Shown: positions 8,521 to 18,034 of the stretch, piece by piece
Layout of the letters: each line of letters opens with the position of its first letter
Numbering within the stretch: position 1 is the first letter of the stretch
NCBI RefSeq assembly: GCF_014596475.1
Contig: NZ_MECJ01000031.1
Span: forward strand, 62,001-126,000
Source of the DNA: Streptomyces sp. CBMA152
GTDB taxonomy: Bacteria > Actinomycetota > Actinomycetes > Streptomycetales > Streptomycetaceae
DNA: 64,000 bases
Direction: 5' to 3'
Made by a program: the position numbers and the translations under genes
Notes under the pieces: generated by a model
Seen by the model: only the letters and a program-made list of their open reading frames with translations
The model's database searches: none
Told to the model about the DNA's origin: nothing

Positions 8521-9375
8521 CAGTTGAGCAGGATGCGGTGGCGGAGGAGGCGGTAGCCGGCGCGGCCGTAGGTCTGCCGCTTGAGCAACTTGATCTTGTT
8601 GTTGACGCCCTCGATACGTCCGTTGTGGTGGGGCAGGGTCAGTTCGGCGTCGACGGCGGCCCGGTCGCGTTCGAGGCCGGTGGCGAAAGAGTGCAGGAAA
8701 GCAGGTCGGTATCCCGGGCCCGGGCAATCCAGCCGGTCAGGGCCTTGGCATTGCCCGGCGAAGGGGACAGCAGGGTGGCGAACTCGCTCACCAGGGCGGA
8801 CAGGAGGTCATCTCCGGGCAGGCCGCAGCGAGTTGGTCGTGCAGGACGCGTTGCCGGGCGGGGTCGGCGAGGAGGAGGCCGGTGGCCTTGCGCGGGGACA
8901 AGGCGGCGCGGTCGGCCTCGACACGGCCCTGGTTGATGTGGCGGACCAGCAGGTTCGCGCTGCCGGGGTAGCCCATCTGTTTGATCTCGTGCAGGAGGTG
9001 GGTGATGGGCACGGCCGGGTTCTCTGCCCGGCGTCGGCGCAGGTGTTCTCGGTAGGGGTCGACCAGGGTGGGCCGGTAGCCCGGAGCCCGGACCATCAGC
9101 CCGGGTTCGGTGTGGCGGTCATAGCGTTTGACGGTGTTCAATACGAGGTTCAGCCGGCGGGAGCAGTCGAGCAGACCCACCCCGGCGTCCAGGAGCTGGT
9201 GCACCTGGCACCAGCGTTCGCGGGTGGTCGCGGCCCGTCGGCCGTCTGCCACCGGCGGGCCGATCTTGGCTCAGCAGGCGCTGTGCGCGGCGACTTCCTT
9301 CCAGGCCGCCCCGGCCAGGCCGTGCCCCAGGTGCCAGCGGTCCATGCACTGCGTGATGGCGTGGTGGGAGCTGTT
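8521..9375 (-). pseudogene. ISL3-family transposase remnant (central and C-terminal parts)
   Basis: The minus-strand reading begins inside the catalytic domain (CMDRWHLGHGLAGAAWKEVA) and meets an in-frame stop in HSAC-stop-AKIGPPVADG, where family members have CW. It continues through RERWCQVHQLLDAGVGLLDC and the HTH-like LNTVKRYDRH, and ends with the ISL3 signature NGRIEGVNNKIKLLKRQTYG and RAGYRLLRHRILLN. A further frameshift lies between about 8790 and 8720. The N-terminal zinc-ribbon part is missing; the truncation point is at the junction with the radical SAM gene. Confidence 0.85.
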
Positions 9376-9379
9376 CGCA

Positions 9380-10027
9380 CTGCCCGGGGTGTCCCTGGCC
9401 ACGAGCTACTACAGCCCCACCGCGGCCGGGCACCAGGAGGTGACCGGCCGCAAGGGCTCCTTCGTCCGTACCCGGGCGAACATCGGCGAGGCGGTGCGGC
9501 GCGGTATCCCGCTGCGGGTCGGCATCGTGGACGTTCCCGGAGGCAATCACGCCGCCCGCGCCCGCGACGATCTCGTACGGCTCGGCGTCGACCCGAAGCG
9601 GATCAAGACCGACCGGGTACGAGCCGTGGGCCGCGCCACCGAAACCCTCGGCCGCGCCTTCCGTACGGCTGAGCTGTGCGGGCGCTGCGGCCTGGGCCGG
9701 GCCGCTGTCCTGCCGAGCGGCGACGTGGCCCCGCTGCGTGCTCGGCAGGGCTCTGGTTGTCGCGAACGTCCTTGCCCAGCCGCTCGGCGAGATCCTGACC
9801 GGCCCGGCCTGGCAGAAGGCCATGGCGAGCGTGCCCCGTCGCCGGGGCGGGTGTGTGCCGGACAGCTGCACCCCGAAAGAGGACTCGTGCCAGCCGTCGC
9901 CGGGCAGCTCCTGACGATGTGCCAGCCGGACGGGAGCGACTGCGACCCCGCTTCCACGGAGGCGTGCGACCCTGCGTACGACAGCATCCCGGACGGCGAC
10001 GGAAACAGCGGAGGGGACGGGAAGTGA
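9380..10027 (+). pseudogene. Truncated, frameshifted radical SAM/SPASM RiPP maturase
   Basis: Only the C-terminal half remains: SLATSYYSPTAAGHQEVTGR, then RANIGEAVRRGIPLRVGIVD, then a SPASM-type cysteine region (LCGRCGLGRAAVLPSGDVAP). Just after GDVAP the frame slips by one base near 9735: the family's CVLGR can be read in the next frame, which continues to GCVPDSCTPKEDSCQPSPG. A second slip near 9905 restores the tail CQPDGSDCDPASTEACDPAY. The Cys-rich ending is characteristic of Streptomyces radical SAM proteins encoded beside PCMT-like methyltransferases. The catalytic CxxxCxxC domain has been lost at the junction with the ISL3 remnant. Its stop overlaps the methyltransferase start. Confidence 0.72.
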
Positions 10028-11169
10028 CAAAGCCGGCGTGGGAGCCGCACGCGCGAAAGCTCGCGGACCAGGTCGCACACCCGGCCTCCCGCTGGCACGG
10101 GCCCCTCACCACCACCCCCCGGCACGTTTTCGTCCCTTGCTGGTGGGCGCGGGGGAAGCAGGAATGGGAACTGAGCGACGGCCCGACCGATCCCGATACA
10201 TGGATGCGGGCGGCCTACTGTGACCGCACGCTGGTCACCCGCATCGGCGCCCTCCACGCCGACCACGCCGCCCCGCACCAGGCCGCTGACGGGCTGCCCA
10301 CCTCGTCCTCGACCCTGCCCTCCCTCGTGGTCCAGATGTATCGGCACGCGCTCATCGGCGACGCTCACGAGGTGCTGGACGTGGCCACCGGCTCCGGGTA
10401 CGGCGCCGCCCTGCTGTGCCGGCGCCTGCCGGAGAGGCAGGTGACGACTGTCGACATCGACCGCTACCTCACGGACGCCGCCGCCCAACGCCTCGACCGC
10501 GTGGGCCTGCACCCCAGGGTCGAAGCCCGCGACGCGACCGGACCGCTGCCGGGCACATACGACCGGATCGTGTCCATGGTGTCCGTGAGCCCCCTCCCGG
10601 CCTCCTGGCTGGCCGCGCTGCGGCCCGGCGGACGCCTGGTGACCACGCTGGCACGAACGTCGGTGATCGTGGTCGCGGACAAGACGGACGACGGCGGCGC
10701 GGTCGGTATGACGGCCCGCGACTGGGCCGGCTTCATGGCCACCCGTGACAGCGACGACTACCCGCCCTCGCTCTACACCCAGCTCGGCGACCAGGTTCAC
10801 GAGCCCGGCGAGCACGTCAGCACGGGCCGGTACCCGGTCCTGCGCGTGGATGACGCGTGGGAGCTGCGTTCCATGCTGGAGTTCACCGTGCCGGGCACGG
10901 AATCCGCCTACCAGGAAGGCCCGGACGGCCAGCGCACCGCCTGGCTCGTGCACCCCGACGGTTCCTGGGCCAGGGCATGCGCCCACCACTTCGACAACCC
11001 CACCGTCCACCAGACCGGGCCCCGGCGCCTGTGGGACGCCCTGGAGCGCATCCGAACCCGCCTCAACACCGCCGGGGGACTGCCCGTGTACGGCGTCCCC
11101 CTCACCATCACCCCGGACGGCACGGTCCACCTCAAGCGCGGGAACTGGGCCGCCACCATCGGTCGTTGA
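10024..11169 (+). CDS. PCMT-like (protein-L-isoaspartate-type) SAM methyltransferase, RiPP-associated
   Basis: 381 aa from a GTG at 10024, which overlaps the stop of the preceding radical SAM gene (GTGA), so the two were translationally coupled. The central class I SAM domain shows motif I VLDVATGSGYGAALLCRRL (about 120-138), the acidic motif TTVDIDRYL and LRPGGRLVTTL. The N-terminal TTPRHVFVPCWW resembles the PRxxFVP motif of protein-isoaspartate methyltransferases. The C-terminal extension of about 140 residues (GPRRLWDALERI) is typical of the group that accompanies actinobacterial RiPP maturases. It probably methylates a carboxylate on a modified peptide. The partner gene is broken, so it is probably an orphan now. 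Confidence 0.85.
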   Translation: MTKPAWEPHARKLADQVAHPASRWHGPLTTTPRHVFVPCWWARGKQEWELSDGPTDPDTWMRAAYCDRTLVTRIGALHADHAAPHQAADGLPTSSSTLPSLVVQMYRHALIGDAHEVLDVATGSGYGAALLCRRLPERQVTTVDIDRYLTDAAAQRLDRVGLHPRVEARDATGPLPGTYDRIVSMVSVSPLPASWLAALRPGGRLVTTLARTSVIVVADKTDDGGAVGMTARDWAGFMATRDSDDYPPSLYTQLGDQVHEPGEHVSTGRYPVLRVDDAWELRSMLEFTVPGTESAYQEGPDGQRTAWLVHPDGSWARACAHHFDNPTVHQTGPRRLWDALERIRTRLNTAGGLPVYGVPLTITPDGTVHLKRGNWAATIGR

Positions 11170-11791
11170 ACGCGGACCAACGGCACCGGCCCCACCGCCG
11201 AAGCGGTGCCCGGTGCCGTGTCAGAGTAGGAACCGGGGGGTCGAGAATCAGTGGTCTGACTAGCGGGAAGGCTGTGGCCTGCGGGTTGTTCAGTTGTACT
11301 GGGCGGTGTTGAGCCTTGGGCGCTCGGTGAAGGTGAGTGGTGGGCGGCGCGCTTGGCGGAGTGCGCGCCTGTTGTCCCGGGTTTTGTCGGTGCTGCGGGC
11401 GCGTGTGCGGGTTGGGCGAGCGGGTGTGCACCTTCAGCGGTTTTGGACACTACGTCCCCTCGGTCCGCGTCCTGGCGCGCGATCTGGCGCGGACCACGAC
11501 CGGTGCGCTCTCCCACACCGCGCACCGCCTGGCCGACGAGATCACCACCGTCGCCGCCTGAGCACCGGGTGCTCCGCCCGGGGGCCCAACTGGGCCGGGG
11601 GCGCTGTTGTGTCCGGCTACTCCCCGCATGCCTCGACGGACGCCTGAAACGCATCCTTTGTGAATCTGCACCGAACGCGTGCGACAGGGGCGGGCGGGCT
11701 GAACCGTGCGCGCGGCGCGCCGATTGGATCGCCAGGCGCTTTGGCGTGCAGGATCTCCCCGTCCGATGATCGCAACACGGGGAGGGAACCC
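11170..11791. other. Intergenic stretch with a small possible coding remnant
   Basis: About 620 bases. On the plus strand between about 11427 and 11561 a protein-like C-terminus can be read (FSGFGHYVPSVRVLARDLAR, then HTAHRLADEITTVAA and a stop) with no convincing start. Just after its stop is GC-rich inverted-repeat sequence that may terminate transcription. The piece at 11250-11420 is GT-rich and featureless to me. Confidence 0.35.
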
Positions 11792-11938
11792 ATGACCCGC
11801 ACCACCCTCGCACTCGCCGCCCTCGCGCTCGGCACCTTTGCCTGGAGCTGGGTCAACGGCTCCGCGATCAACGACCAGGGCGAGCAGCCGAACGTCCGAG
11901 CCGCGTTCGAGAACCACTCCGAGCACTACGACGAGTAG
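11792..11938 (+). CDS. Very small exported or membrane protein (48 aa)
   Basis: 48 aa from an ATG at 11792 with a strong GGAGGGAA ribosome site. MTRTTLALAALALGTFAWSW forms a hydrophobic N-terminal segment, followed by a short acidic hydrophilic tail ending EHYDE. No family is recognised. It begins with the same MTRT-hydrophobic layout and the same ACCCATGACCCG context as the lipoprotein gene at 12070, suggesting related 5' ends. The function is unknown; it is either a signal-anchored microprotein or a secreted peptide of about 25 residues. Confidence 0.55.
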   Translation: MTRTTLALAALALGTFAWSWVNGSAINDQGEQPNVRAAFENHSEHYDE

Positions 11939-12069
11939 TGGGCACGACGGCGTCCCGGCTGCCCGTGAAGTCAAACGGCGGCCGGGCGCGCCGTCACGAA
12001 TCAGCAACACCCCTACGCCGCAACGAGATCAAGCGGTGCCATAGGTCCCTCGCAACGTCTGGGGGACCC

Positions 12070-12585
12070 ATGACCCGAACCATCGCCACCCTCCTCGCCA
12101 CCACCGCCGTGGCCGGCCTGCTCCTCACCGGATGCAGCAGCGACCCCGCACCCGCCGGGACCAGCCCCGGCGGCGGCACCGCGACCCTCCTATCAGACGG
12201 CCCGCACAAGACAGCGTCCGTGGAGAACCGCGCCGCCGCCGCGAAAATCCTCCACGCCAACGTCCAGCACTACCGCGACAGCCTCAACACCGGCCGCACC
12301 ACCTGGGGCATCCCCAAGTTCGGCCCCTGGACGCAGCAAGCCCTCCTCGACCTGACCTACCAAGACGCTTTCGCCAAGGCCGACAAGCAGTTCACTGCCG
12401 ACAACGAACCCGACAGCATCAACACCTGGCGCGACGACATCGCCGCGGTCACGGACGCCATCAACGACTGGGCGAAAAAGAACGCCCTGGACACCTCCAG
12501 CCAGCCCGCGCCGGCCACCACCGACGTCGACAAGGCGCTGGCCAAGGCTGACAAGGACGCCGACGACGTTGCCACCGGAAAATAG
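12070..12585 (+). CDS. Secreted lipoprotein of unknown function
   Basis: 171 aa. A lipoprotein signal is clear: MTRTIATLLATTAVAGLLLT then the lipobox LTGC with Cys at residue 22, followed by a Ser/Pro/Gly linker. The mature part is helical and hydrophilic (VENRAAAAKILHANVQHYRD; DPDSINTW-like segments; a Lys/Asp-rich end LAKADKDADDVATGK). No enzyme motif is seen. It is expected on the outer face of the membrane. GGGGGACCC precedes the start; it follows the 48-aa gene by 131 bases in the same direction. Confidence 0.75.
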   Translation: MTRTIATLLATTAVAGLLLTGCSSDPAPAGTSPGGGTATLLSDGPHKTASVENRAAAAKILHANVQHYRDSLNTGRTTWGIPKFGPWTQQALLDLTYQDAFAKADKQFTADNEPDSINTWRDDIAAVTDAINDWAKKNALDTSSQPAPATTDVDKALAKADKDADDVATGK

Positions 12586-13083
12586 CCGCCGCGCCCGTCT
12601 GCGACTGCGCCATCCGCACACGCTTGAAGTGCCCCGGCCGCGCCGCCGGCGGGGAGGGCACCATTGTCTCCGGCGACCGGGGCCGGGCCCCTGGGTGGAA
12701 GAGTGCCAGAGGTCCCTGCCTCTGGGCGAAGGCGGCCGTCGCCGCGCTCGCGTTCGGGGATCTTGAGCACAAAACCGCAGTCAGTGACCGCTCATGGGAG
12801 CACTGGCCAACGAGAAGTCGGAATGGCCACCTATCGGTCGACGTCACAATCACCTCTCGCTCGGCCGCCTGAAAGTAGCGGGCAGAACATGACAGAGGAC
12901 ATGAAAGGCTATCAATACCCCTTGAAGCTAGGTGAGTTGGATGCGTACTGCTAAGGCTGCGCCCGCTACATGAGGGGATATTCACCCGCTCCGGCGCTGC
13001 TGCGGGGCCCCGGCCGAGCCGTCCCGAAGTGTGGCGACTTGGGGGTTTGGCTGGCTGTCAGTGCCGTGCGCCACGATCGGTCC
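12586..13083. other. Gap with no recognisable gene
   Basis: About 500 bases without a supported gene. Frames are open on both strands but read as low-complexity Arg/Pro/Ala translations. No tRNA, convincing promoter or repeat was found. Confidence 0.4.
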
Positions 13084-13575
13084 ATGGCCACCCTGGATGA
13101 CCTTCCTCCGTACCGGCGTGCACCGTTGCTCTGGCGCTGGGCACACCAGGGACTCGCGTCCGTCGAGCACCGGGTCGCCGTAGCCAACGCCGAGAACAGG
13201 CCATGCAGCCTGCCGTCACCTCCGCCTGGGCCGGCGGGGGAGAGCTGGGCGGTGGCCGGGGATGACGGTCGGCTCCACCTGGTGCGCGGGGGGTGGATGC
13301 TGTGCGGCGAGGCGGAGACCGCTCACGGCTGGAGCCACCGCCAGCACTGCTCATGGGTCGAAGGCGGATCACGGCCCGCAGGAGTGGACGGGGCAGCGCG
13401 ACGTCTCCGACGAATGGGGCTGTTTCGTGGCCGAGTGGTTCGTGCACCCCGCCGGGGCGCACACGGACCTCGGCACAGTTGATCGTGGCAACCGTTGCCC
13501 CGGCGGCACGTGGGAGACAAGCCACAGCTGGCCACCACCGCCTGCCCGTACGGCGTCCATCTGGCGCTATGCCTA
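13084..13575 (+). pseudogene. Hypothetical protein, probably frameshifted
   Basis: From the ATG at 13084 a protein-like sequence begins (MATLDDLPPYRRAPLLWRWA; ENRPCSLPSPPPGPAGESWA; DGRLHLVRGGWMLC). Around 13360 the better reading moves to another frame (ADHGPQEWTGQRDVSDEWGC, FVAEWFVHPAGAHTDLGTV). Taken together it looks like one gene of about 160 codons with one frameshift. I do not recognise the family. If left as is, the first frame runs to 13482. Confidence 0.45.
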
Positions 13576-13902
13576 GAACGGGTTTCAAGATGTTCAGGAA
13601 AGCCTTGCCCAGGAGGCCGTCGGCTTCGACTACAGTCTCGCCGCTTCGGTCTATCAAGGCTCTGGGTGAACTTGTCGTGCCAGGCTCAGCGACAGCTTCC
13701 GACACTCCGGTGTCGACACGGGTGTCGGCCGGAATCAGGAAGGCGGTCTGGCGGCGTTGCCGCCAATTGGGCCAGGTCCAGTGCCCAGATGTGATGAAGA
13801 GCGAGGGCAGTCGGTCCAGGTGTCCACCGGTGGGCGGGGGACGGGTTCACCCTCCTGGTGCACGGTTCCGCTTAGGGAACTGGTGGACGAAGGAATGGGT
13901 GA
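13576..13902. other. Gap with no recognisable gene
   Basis: About 330 bases before the secreted-repeat gene. A minus-strand frame with VVEADGLLGKAFLNILKPVL looks protein-like but is short, and I cannot place it. The promoter of the downstream gene should be here, but no clear -10/-35 pair stands out. Confidence 0.35.
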
Positions 13903-14754
13903 ATGAGACGTAAGTGCAAGGGAGAAATGCGCCGTTCACGGCGATCGGTCTGCGGGTCGGTGACGCGCCGAGCGGCTGCCGGGGTCGCGTTGGTTCTGGC
14001 CTGCACGCTGGCCGGCCCCGCTGTGGCGGTTCCGGGGACGAGTGCCGAAGTCCCGGCCGCGGTGGCCTCCGTCGTACGGGTGGAAGGCCCGGCCGTGACC
14101 TTGCGAGCGAAGGAGGAAGGGGATCTGCCCAGGGTGTTCTGCCCGCAGGGGCAGACATCCACCGGGGGCGGCATCAGGGTTAATCCGAACAACGGTGTAT
14201 TCATCCGAGGGGCGAGCCCTGGCGGGACGGGCTATGACGTCAGCGTCGACAACCTGAGCGATGAGCCACGCACGGTGACCCCCCTGGTGATCTGCACGAC
14301 GGATCCGACCATTACCCACCAGGTCGGTCCTACCGCAGTAGGCGATGAGGCAATCAGCGACGCTCAATGCCCTCAGGGACAGGTGGCGGCAGGCGGCGGG
14401 GCCACCGCCGCGCGGCACAACTACCTGAGCAGATCGTTCTCGGGCGGCACCTACTGGTCGGCGCGGGCCAAGTCCCAGGGCGGCCTCTACAAGGGTGTCA
14501 ACGCGTTCGCCCGATGCTCCTCGCGACCGCACTCCAGAGCCTCCAGCTCCATCACGCTACCGGCAGGGGGAGTGGGAACGGCCCATACCGAGTGTCCGAG
14601 CGGCCAAGTACCGACCGCGGGCGGTGGGACCGGCCACAGCAACGTCCTCCACAACGCGTCGAGCCCCACGGCAACCGGGTGGGACCTCCGCGCCACGAAC
14701 GCGGACAACGTCGAACACCTACTGATCGTCGACGTGGTCTGCACTACCCCATGA
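13903..14754 (+). CDS. Secreted protein with three CPxGQ...GGG repeats
   Basis: 283 aa. The signal peptide has a basic MRRKCKGEMRRSRRS stretch, a hydrophobic AAAGVALVLACTLAG core and AVA cleavage near residue 42. The mature part contains three diverged repeats of about 75 residues. Each opens with CPxGQ followed by a GGG turn and closes at a Cys 49-51 residues later: C80-C131, C156-C205 and C231-C280. This suggests three disulphide-closed beta modules. No family name is assigned. The start ATG follows AAGGA with 9-base spacing. It should be an extracellular structural or binding protein. Confidence 0.82.
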   Translation: MRRKCKGEMRRSRRSVCGSVTRRAAAGVALVLACTLAGPAVAVPGTSAEVPAAVASVVRVEGPAVTLRAKEEGDLPRVFCPQGQTSTGGGIRVNPNNGVFIRGASPGGTGYDVSVDNLSDEPRTVTPLVICTTDPTITHQVGPTAVGDEAISDAQCPQGQVAAGGGATAARHNYLSRSFSGGTYWSARAKSQGGLYKGVNAFARCSSRPHSRASSSITLPAGGVGTAHTECPSGQVPTAGGGTGHSNVLHNASSPTATGWDLRATNADNVEHLLIVDVVCTTP

Positions 14755-14794
14755 GAACAGCGGCACGACCGGCTGGGCGTGAATCCGGTCGGCT

Positions 14795-15152
14795 TGGTCG
14801 GCGGATCGGGGCGATCCAGGCCTCTGGCAGCAGATCCGTGCGCAGCAGGTGAGCCAGGGTGGCCGCGTCGACCTTGTCGTTCTTCAGCCGGGCCGACGCG
14901 GTCGCCTTGCACTGCAGTGGATGCGCCATATGCGGCTCGAACCCGTAGTCCCGCAGTAGTTCGAGCAGCCAGCCCCAGTCGAACGCGGCCTCGAACGCCA
15001 TCGGCGTGCCCACCGGCAGATCACCGATCACACCCAGCACCGTCTCGCGCCCATTGGGGACGTTTCGGTTTACCGCCGTCCGGCCATCCTCGTCCATCAC
15101 GGCGATCCGCGACCGGCAACGATGCACATCGATCCCGACGTAAGCCTTCATC
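14795..15152 (-). pseudogene. IS110-family transposase remnant (N-terminal part)
   Basis: The minus-strand reading starts MKAYVGIDVHRCRSRIAVMD, the classic DEDD transposase opening, and continues through PVGTPMAFEAAFDWGWLLEL and KNDKVDAATLAHLLRTDLLP to EAWIAPI. It then loses homology near 14795. Only the first third of an IS110 transposase remains. It lies between the secreted-repeat gene and a broken ISL3 transposase. Confidence 0.85.
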
Positions 15153-15229
15153 GCGAGCCTCCCGACCCGGACTCGGCTTTCCCCCCAACGAGAGTGCTCC
15201 GAACGCATGGGGAGGGGAAGCCCCAGCCC

Positions 15230-15990
15230 TCATAGGGTCAGGCAGGAACAGTGATGATGGCAGGTCTTCTCCACGGCGGCTGCCAGATTCTGAGGCAGAT
15301 GCCACCTGCCGGCCACCTCGACCGCGCTCGGTGCCGCCTCGCGGACTGCCCGGCCGTAGCCGCTGTCGCGGTCCCTGCACACGATCTCCGCTCCAGGATG
15401 CGTCCTCAGCCATGCTGCCAGCGTCTCCGTGGTGCGGTCCGGCAGTACGTCGATGACCGTGGGGGTCTCGACGTCCAACACGATGGCCCCGTAGGTCCAA
15501 GACCGGCGGAACGTGAAGTCGTCGACGCCCAGTCCCCGCGGGCTACGGTCCGGCACGGGCGACGCGTGCAGCAGGTCCAGGAGCCGGGCGCGTCCGGTTG
15601 GCGCCGCCAGGACGCGGCACAACCGTGTCCCGGGCCATCCCCCCCACGGCGAGTGCGATGGCCCGCCACTACCCCTTCACCCCGGGCCCGGCGCGGGCGT
15701 ATCTGGTGGTCAGGCACTCAACTTGCTCGACCAACGTGCGACGCGGACAGCCGGGAGCGTCGCAGAAGAACCGCCGTACGATCAGTCTCCCCACCACCCG
15801 TCGCCCAGCAGCAGGCAGTTCAGCGAGGTGCCGTTCGTACCGGCTGTGCACGCGGCGAGAGACCGTCGAGCAGTCCGGACACACCAACTCCCCGACGGAG
15901 CAGTGCGTCTCGAACACAACCAGCCCGTCCATTTCGGTGAACCGGTTGAGCACCAGCCCTACCGCCCTCGGCTTGGTCGACAGCCCGCAC
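15230..15990 (-). pseudogene. ISL3-family transposase remnant (N-terminal and catalytic start)
   Basis: On the minus strand the N-terminal zinc-ribbon region is readable: VLNRFTEMDGLVVFETHC, LVCPDCSTVSRRVHSRYERH, RRFFCDAPGCPRRTLVEQVE. An in-frame stop occurs near 15665 (VKG-stop-WRAIALAVGG) and a frameshift follows. Catalytic-domain pieces then appear (GLGVDDFTFRRSWTYGAIVL, TLAAWLRTHPGAEIVCRDRD, VAGRWHLPQNLAAAVEKTCH). The rest is missing, cut by the IS110 remnant. It is clearly dead. Confidence 0.85.
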
Positions 15991-16330
15991 TGCCCTGGTA
16001 CGGGGGCCGGGTAGCCCGCCCGGCGCCGACTCGCTGCGTACCCATGCGGCTTCGGTCTGCTCGTGGTTGTCCTCGAAGGAGAGCAGCCGAGACCCGCTGT
16101 CGGCCGCGTCTGCTGTTCGGCGGGTGGCCAGCACTGTGCTGGACACGGTCCTCGGGTTCACGCTGCTGGGTTCCCCCCGGGCCGGGAAATGAGGCCGTGC
16201 GTGGCGGGATTGTTCGGCACGCCGGAACCGGGCTGCCGAACAACCCCCGGTCTGGTGAGCTTGGCGACCAGCGGACAACAATCGCAGGTCAGGAATCCCA
16301 CACCCACCGCGAGACAGAACAGGGGAACCC

Positions 16331-16738
16331 ATGCACATACGAAGGATCGTCGCCGCCACGGCGATGGCTGCTGCCGCCACCACCGCCACCGCTGTTCCCG
16401 CGCAGGCTGGCGGGAAGCCGTACCACGCGCCCGAGTTCATCCTGGCGAACCGGCTGACCGCGCCGACCACCGTCGAGTTCACCTACCGGTGCCGGCCCGG
16501 TCTGCCGCGCACCCTCGTCATCGAGCTGACGGCCCCGGGGACCGACTTTTATATGAAGCTCAAGGGCAGGCAGGTCAACTGCAACAACAAGGCGCAGCGC
16601 TACAAGGCAGTGCTCGCCGATCCCGTTGACGGGATGGACCGCCCGCTCACGCCGGGCGAGGTCGGCCGGGTACGGCTGGGGATTTATGACGGCCCCAAGG
16701 GGGACGTGCTCCACACCCGCCTGATGACCGCACACTGA
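16331..16738 (+). CDS. Small secreted protein of unknown function
   Basis: 135 aa with a Sec signal peptide (MHIRRIVAATAMAAAATTAT, AVPAQA cleavage near residue 26). The mature part of about 109 residues has two Cys (in YRCRPGL and QVNCNNK) that could form one disulphide, and reads as a beta-rich domain (TTVEFTYRC, TLVIELTAPGTDFYMKL). No family is recognised. The ribosome site AGGGGAA has 5-base spacing. It ends just before a strong hairpin terminator and stands alone. Confidence 0.75.
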   Translation: MHIRRIVAATAMAAAATTATAVPAQAGGKPYHAPEFILANRLTAPTTVEFTYRCRPGLPRTLVIELTAPGTDFYMKLKGRQVNCNNKAQRYKAVLADPVDGMDRPLTPGEVGRVRLGIYDGPKGDVLHTRLMTAH

Positions 16739-16748
16739 CCCTCGAAGC

Positions 16749-16775
16749 GGACCGCCCGGACGGCCTGGGCGGTCC
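16749..16775 (+). terminator. Hairpin terminator after the small secreted protein gene
   Basis: GGACCGCCC and GGGCGGTCC form a perfect 9-bp stem around a 9-base loop. A second copy of the right arm (GGGCGGTCC) follows within 20 bases, so two alternative stems are possible. Confidence 0.7.
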
Positions 16776-16967
16776 GTCGGCCCTGGGCGGTCCGTTGTGA
16801 GCGTGCGGCCCGGTCGGATCAAGGGACTGTCAGTCCGGCCGCTTAGGCTCGTGCCGTGCGTGAGAAAGACCCCAGGAGGGGACGCAGAGTTCCAGCGCCT
16901 GGTGAAGCTGAAACGATCCGTCGCGGGGGCTCAACCCCGACTCCGCCGGGGCGGAGTCGGGTACGGA

Positions 16968-17480
16968 TCATGGTCGGGGGCGGGGCAGGGGCAGGTCGGG
17001 CAGCTGTGGATGGCGCAGGTGCTGGCCGCCGTTGTACACGTGCACAGCGAAGGCCTCCGGGCCCGGTCGACCTGCCGTGTCGTAGGCGTCCAGGACGTGC
17101 TCGATGCGCTCCCACAGCTTGACCGGGCCGCCCTCGCGTACGCGCCAACCGCCGTCTGCCGGGGTGAGGGTGGCGGCGGAGCCGGTGACGACGTCGGCCA
17201 AGTGGACGACGTCGCCGACGGTCGTCATCTGCGCGTCGGGCACGGCGCTCTGGGCCAGGAAGCGCAGGTGGAACGCTTCGTCGGTCATCGCGATGATCCG
17301 CTCCGGGCTCTGTCGGGCCGTGCGCGGCGTGTCGGGGAGGCACGCGGCCCAGTGGGCGGGGGTCCCGAACACCGGCGCCGCATGGGTGTGCGCTGCCATG
17401 AACGACACGGTGCCGCCCAGCAGCTGGCCCTCGGAGTTGTTCGACCAGGGCCGTGCGGGTGGCTGCCCGGTGCAGTCCAC
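16968..17480 (-). pseudogene. C-terminal fragment of a second PCMT-like methyltransferase
   Basis: Read on the minus strand: LLGGTVSFMAAHTHAAPVFG, ADVVTGSAATLTPADGGWRV, REGGPVKLWERIEHVLDAYD. This is the C-terminal extension seen in RiPP-associated PCMT-like methyltransferases (compare GPRRLWDALERI in the gene at 10024). The SAM-binding half is absent; the frame slips at about 17480 (RLKTPDGRAV can be read in the adjacent frame). It is therefore a broken paralogue 6 kb from the intact one. Confidence 0.6.
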
Positions 17481-17524
17481 GCTGTACCGCCCGGCCGTCG
17501 GGTGTCTTGAGGCGTCGCCGGCGT

Positions 17525-17735
17525 GGGTGATCGGTGTCGAGTACCAGAGCAGCGGTTACGGGCGCGAGGGGGCACTCGCCGTGGCGCACTGGCCGCGTAC
17601 GCGAGGGGTGGACGAGCCGGTCGCGTACATCCATCCGGGACATGACGCGTCCATGGGCATCGCCCGGGCCCTCGGCTTGCCGCGTCCGGTGTCGTGGTGG
17701 ACGGCGAAGTCCGTTGGAGCGACTCGGGCAGGTAA
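17525..17735 (+). pseudogene. C-terminal fragment of a GNAT acetyltransferase
   Basis: The plus strand reads IGVEYQSSGYGREGALAVAH, then VDEPVAYIHPGHDASMGIAR and ALGLP. This is the acetyl-CoA-binding motif A and the C-terminal IHPDHxASMxVARxLGL signature of RimJ/RimL-type GNATs. The N-terminal half is missing, so it is a relic facing the methyltransferase relic. Confidence 0.6.
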
Positions 17736-18034
17736 TGAGATCCCGGCAAGTAACCCGATCCCTCACCGCTGCATACCGCGATCCCCTCCACCGTTACACC
17801 ACGCACATCACGGAGATAACGCCCCATTCCGGACCGTTTACTACAGCGGCATTTCGGCCTCATGGCGGCACCGGCCAAATGCTGGTGTCGGTTCCCAGGT
17901 ACGGACCAGACTCGCGCTCAGCACCTCAGTGCTGACGTTCCGTCCCTGCAGAAGGCTCCACCGCGCATGTATACGTCCCCCAGACCCCGTGCCTTTGAGG
18001 CGCACCCCTCGCGTGCGGCGAGGAGGTGGCGCGC
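17736..18034. other. Upstream region of the ABC transporter operon
   Basis: About 300 bases without a gene. It should contain the operon promoter, but no unambiguous -35/-10 pair or operator was identified. GAGGAGG at 18020-18026 is the ribosome site of the first permease gene. Confidence 0.4.
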
